From JAHQVI01 sp050330195 (GTDB taxonomy: Bacteria; Pseudomonadota; Alphaproteobacteria; Rhizobiales; Rhodomicrobiaceae), in the NCBI GenBank assembly GCA_050330195.1, contig JBHJOB010000006.1, forward strand, positions 1 through 64,000: a stretch of 64,000 nt of DNA, in the 5' to 3' direction. A program made the position numbers and the translations under genes. Each line of letters starts with the position of its first letter. Positions within the stretch are counted from its first letter, which is position 1. The notes under the pieces were generated by a model. It made no database searches. It had not been told where the DNA came from and was given only the letters and a program-made list of their open reading frames with translations. Positions 61,422 through 64,000 of this stretch are shown here, in pieces.

Positions 61422-61557
61422 TCCCGTTCATGTGGCCGCAATATACTGTGACAAAAAAAAACTGGCCTTCACAGTGAACCGCATTAACCTTCGAGCGCGT
61501 CACATATGAAGATCATAGCCCCAGCTCAAACCAGCGCCCCGAAAGAGTAGCCGCAGC

Positions 61558-62691
61558 ATGAAAAGTCAGCTTGCCATCTGGAAACAGCTCCTCGTGATCG
61601 TCGTATTGGGCGCGATCGGCTATGGCGTCTGGCTGCAGCGCGACAATGTCACGAGGCTTACCGGTATCTCCTTCGGGCAGGAGGCGCAGGAACGGGGTCG
61701 CCGGGGCGGCCGCGGAGATGGTAAAATTCCCGTGATCGTCGAAGCCGTCGATTCCGCCAGGGCCGTGGACCGCATAGAGGCGATCGGCGACGGAGTGGCC
61801 AATCGTTCCGTCACGATCTATCCTGAAGTTTCGGGCATCGTCGCCGAAATTCCATTCAAGGCTGGCCAGCGCGTCAAGGCAGGCGACGTTCTGCTCAAGC
61901 TGGACGATGCGCAAGCGAAAATTGCCGTTGAACTGGCGCGCACCAAACTTGCCGATGCGCGGCGCACGGTTGAACGCTATACGGAACTGCTGACCAAGAA
62001 CGCGGTCGCCGAGGTGACAGCCGATACGGCGCGCACGGCATTGCAGACCGCCGAGCTGGAGTTGCAGCAGGCCACGGAGTCGCTTGCCGAACGTACGATT
62101 CTCGCGCCATTCGATGGCGTGCTGGGGATTCCTCAAGTCGACGTGGGCGACCGCGTCTCCGATTCGACGGCCATCGCCTCGCTCGATGATCGCTCCACGG
62201 TCATCGTCGCATTCACCGTTCCGGAAATCTATCTGGGGCGGCTGGAAATCGGACAAAAGATCACCGCGACAAATGCCGGACTGCGCGGACAGGAATTTGA
62301 AGGCGAAATCACCGAAATCAACAGCCGTATCGACGTGGCGACGCGTTCTATCCGTGTGCGCGCCCTGCTTCCGAATGCGGCTGACGCCCTGCGCGGAGGC
62401 ATGTCCTTTCAGGTTGTTCTGACGCTGGAGGGCGAGGAATATCCGAGCATCGGCGAACTGGCGCTGCTCTGGCAGCGCGACGGCGCCTATGTCTGGCGCA
62501 TTGCGCAAGGCAAGGCGGAGCGTGTCAGCGTCGGGCTGGTCAAGCGCGATGGCGGCCGCATTCTTGTCGATGGCGATCTGGCGGCAGGACAGCTTGTCGT
62601 CGTGGAAGGCACGCAGCGGCTGCGCGAAGGCCGGGAGGTCAGCTTCGAGAATCCCGGCACAGCCAATGATGAAAGGGCGGCCGGACTATGA
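61558..62691 (+). CDS. RND efflux periplasmic adaptor (HlyD/MFP family)
   Basis: This 377-residue membrane-fusion protein of an RND efflux pump has an N-terminal membrane anchor (about 8-25) and a Gly/Arg-rich linker (QERGRRGGRGDG). The lipoyl-type halves VYPEVSGIV-like and RTILAPFDGVLGIPQVDVGD flank a coiled coil (about 115-180), followed by a beta-barrel domain. It works with the RND permease that overlaps its stop (ATGA). No outer-membrane channel gene is visible before the window ends. Confidence 0.88.
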   Translation: MKSQLAIWKQLLVIVVLGAIGYGVWLQRDNVTRLTGISFGQEAQERGRRGGRGDGKIPVIVEAVDSARAVDRIEAIGDGVANRSVTIYPEVSGIVAEIPFKAGQRVKAGDVLLKLDDAQAKIAVELARTKLADARRTVERYTELLTKNAVAEVTADTARTALQTAELELQQATESLAERTILAPFDGVLGIPQVDVGDRVSDSTAIASLDDRSTVIVAFTVPEIYLGRLEIGQKITATNAGLRGQEFEGEITEINSRIDVATRSIRVRALLPNAADALRGGMSFQVVLTLEGEEYPSIGELALLWQRDGAYVWRIAQGKAERVSVGLVKRDGGRILVDGDLAAGQLVVVEGTQRLREGREVSFENPGTANDERAAGL

Positions 62692-64000
62692 AAGAGCAAG
62701 GTACAGGCTTGCCGGGCATGAGCGTCCGCCGTCCCTATCTGGCGGCGGTCCTGAACCTGCTGATCATCATCGCCGGGCTCAGCGCCCTGATGAGCATCGA
62801 AATCCGCGAACTGCCCAATGTTGACCGGCCGATCGTCGGCGTGAGGGGAGACTATCCGGGCGGATCGCCCGAAACCATCGACGCCGAGGTGACGAGCATC
62901 CTGGAGCGCGCGGTCGCTCGTGTGAATGGCGTCCAGTCCGTACGCTCGTCCACCGAGGAAAACAATTTCCGCATCCGCATCGAGTTCAACCCGTCCGCAA
63001 ATCTGATCGACTCGGCCAATGACGTCCGTGAAGCGGTCGCGCGCGCCGAACGAGGGCTACCGACCGGCATCGAAAACGTCACAGTCATCAAGGCCGATGC
63101 CGATGCCAGTTCAATCCTGCGGCTTGCCCTTACAAGCAGTGGGCTGCCGATCGAAGAGGTGTCGCGAATTGCCGAGGATGAGGTTCTGCCTGAGTTGACA
63201 GCCGTCGAAGGTGTCGCCGACGTGCGGATTTTCGGCGAGCGCAAGCGTGTCTTGCGCGTGGTTGTCGATCCGAACAGGCTTGCCAGTCATGGCCTGTCCA
63301 TCCGCGACGTCACCGATTTGCTTGCCGATGCGCGTTACGACGTTCCGGCGGGCAGCTTCAAGTCGGCAAATCAGCAAGTGCTGGTTCGCGCCAATGCCTC
63401 GGTTTCGAAGCCAGAGGAAATCAGGGCGCTCCAACTCAAGTCCAACGTCAAGCTCTCCGATGTCGCAGAAGTCTATTTCGGCCCCGCCGACGAAAGCTCG
63501 CGCGTGCGCCTTGATGGACGCAGCGTTGTCAGCCTCGGCATCATCCGGCAGGCGAAATCGAACACGGTCGCCATTTCGGAAGGCGTGCGCGCTGCGGTGG
63601 AGCGGCTCAATACTCGCCTTCCGGACATCAATATCACGGTCACGTCCGACGACGCCGTTTTCATCGAGGGCGCGATCGAGGAAGTGCTGACCTCGCTTGC
63701 GCTGGCGACAATGATCGTCATCATGGTCATCTGGATCTTCATCGGCCGCTTCCGCGCGACACTCGTGCCCGCCGTCGCCATTCCCGTGGCGCTGATCGGA
63801 GCCGTGGCGATGCTCTGGCTGTTCGGCTTTTCGATCAATCTCATTACGCTTCTGGCCCTCGTTCTGGCGACCGGCCTCGTGGTGGATGACGCTATCGTCG
63901 TTCTGGAGAACATCCAGCGCCGCCAGACGCAGGGCATGGCCCCGAAAGCCGCCGCCGTGATAGGCACGCAGCAGGTCTTCTTTGCCGTGCTCGCGACAAC
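62688..64000 (+). CDS. RND efflux transporter permease (AcrB/MexF-like), 3' end outside window
   Basis: The ATG at 62688 overlaps the adaptor's stop codon. The translation opens MKEQGTGLPGMSVRRPYLAA and continues without interruption to the window edge, covering the first membrane segment (VLNLLIIIAGLSALMSI), the first porter domains and the second transmembrane segment region (LATMIVIMVIWIFIGRFRAT). About 437 of an expected 1,030 or so residues are present. The drug or metabolite specificity cannot be told. Confidence 0.9.
   Translation, partial: MKEQGTGLPGMSVRRPYLAAVLNLLIIIAGLSALMSIEIRELPNVDRPIVGVRGDYPGGSPETIDAEVTSILERAVARVNGVQSVRSSTEENNFRIRIEFNPSANLIDSANDVREAVARAERGLPTGIENVTVIKADADASSILRLALTSSGLPIEEVSRIAEDEVLPELTAVEGVADVRIFGERKRVLRVVVDPNRLASHGLSIRDVTDLLADARYDVPAGSFKSANQQVLVRANASVSKPEEIRALQLKSNVKLSDVAEVYFGPADESSRVRLDGRSVVSLGIIRQAKSNTVAISEGVRAAVERLNTRLPDINITVTSDDAVFIEGAIEEVLTSLALATMIVIMVIWIFIGRFRATLVPAVAIPVALIGAVAMLWLFGFSINLITLLALVLATGLVVDDAIVVLENIQRRQTQGMAPKAAAVIGTQQVFFAVLAT

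Overview
The window looks like chromosome from an alphaproteobacterium of the order Hyphomicrobiales (Rhizobiales), plausibly near Brucella/Ochrobactrum. The evidence is the gene content (leuD-leuB-asd, dnaG-rpoD, a complete aapJQMP operon, TAXI binding proteins, a CHCC zinc-finger protein), the GC-rich codon use, and many ATGA/GTGA overlaps between neighbouring genes. The genus is an inference.

Layout. 1-1.9 kb is a graveyard of mobile DNA: an ISL3-type transposase remnant, an IS256-type transposase remnant with a stop codon and frame changes, and a decayed tyrosine integrase. 1.9-15.5 kb is mostly metabolic: a histone-deacetylase-like hydrolase, a DUF442 phosphatase-like protein, a Tat-exported transglutaminase-like protein, leuD, leuB, asd, two membrane transporters, an SMP-30-like protein, pdxY with a coupled DUF429 gene, and a CitE-like lyase. 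15.6-20 kb holds dnaG and rpoD, followed by a small protein with a PD-(D/E)XK-like motif. 20.7-28.8 kb has a patatin, a zinc-finger protein, an FAD monooxygenase, a lipoprotein, an EamA exporter, a TAXI binding protein and thrS. 29-33 kb has a cysteine-rich secreted protein, a membrane pentapeptide-repeat protein, a second TAXI binding protein and a Sel1-like protein. 33.4-37.7 kb is the general amino-acid ABC transporter aapJQMP, followed by two PLP enzymes. 40-43.7 kb is a ribose-type sugar ABC transporter.

From 43.9 to 55.2 kb is the most accessory-looking part. It has an RTX calcium-binding protein with its own type I secretion ABC transporter (frameshifted here) and membrane-fusion protein, then a tightly overlapping six-gene glycan cassette (sugar aminotransferase, three glycosyltransferases, FkbM methyltransferase, PglD/NeuD-type acetyltransferase) that ends 154 bp from a tRNA-Pro gene. 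55.5-58.7 kb is a second polar amino-acid ABC transporter, followed by a LysE exporter, a GNAT acetyltransferase, a methyltransferase, and an RND efflux pair cut off by the right edge.

Sequence-level observations include a three-copy dispersed repeat of about 100 bp whose hairpins appear conserved by paired changes, hairpins in the gap after the binding-protein gene in all three ABC transporter operons, loss of three of four zinc-ligand positions in DnaG, and an apparent loss of His and Asp in the transglutaminase-like protein. No CRISPR array, rRNA or complete insertion sequence was seen.
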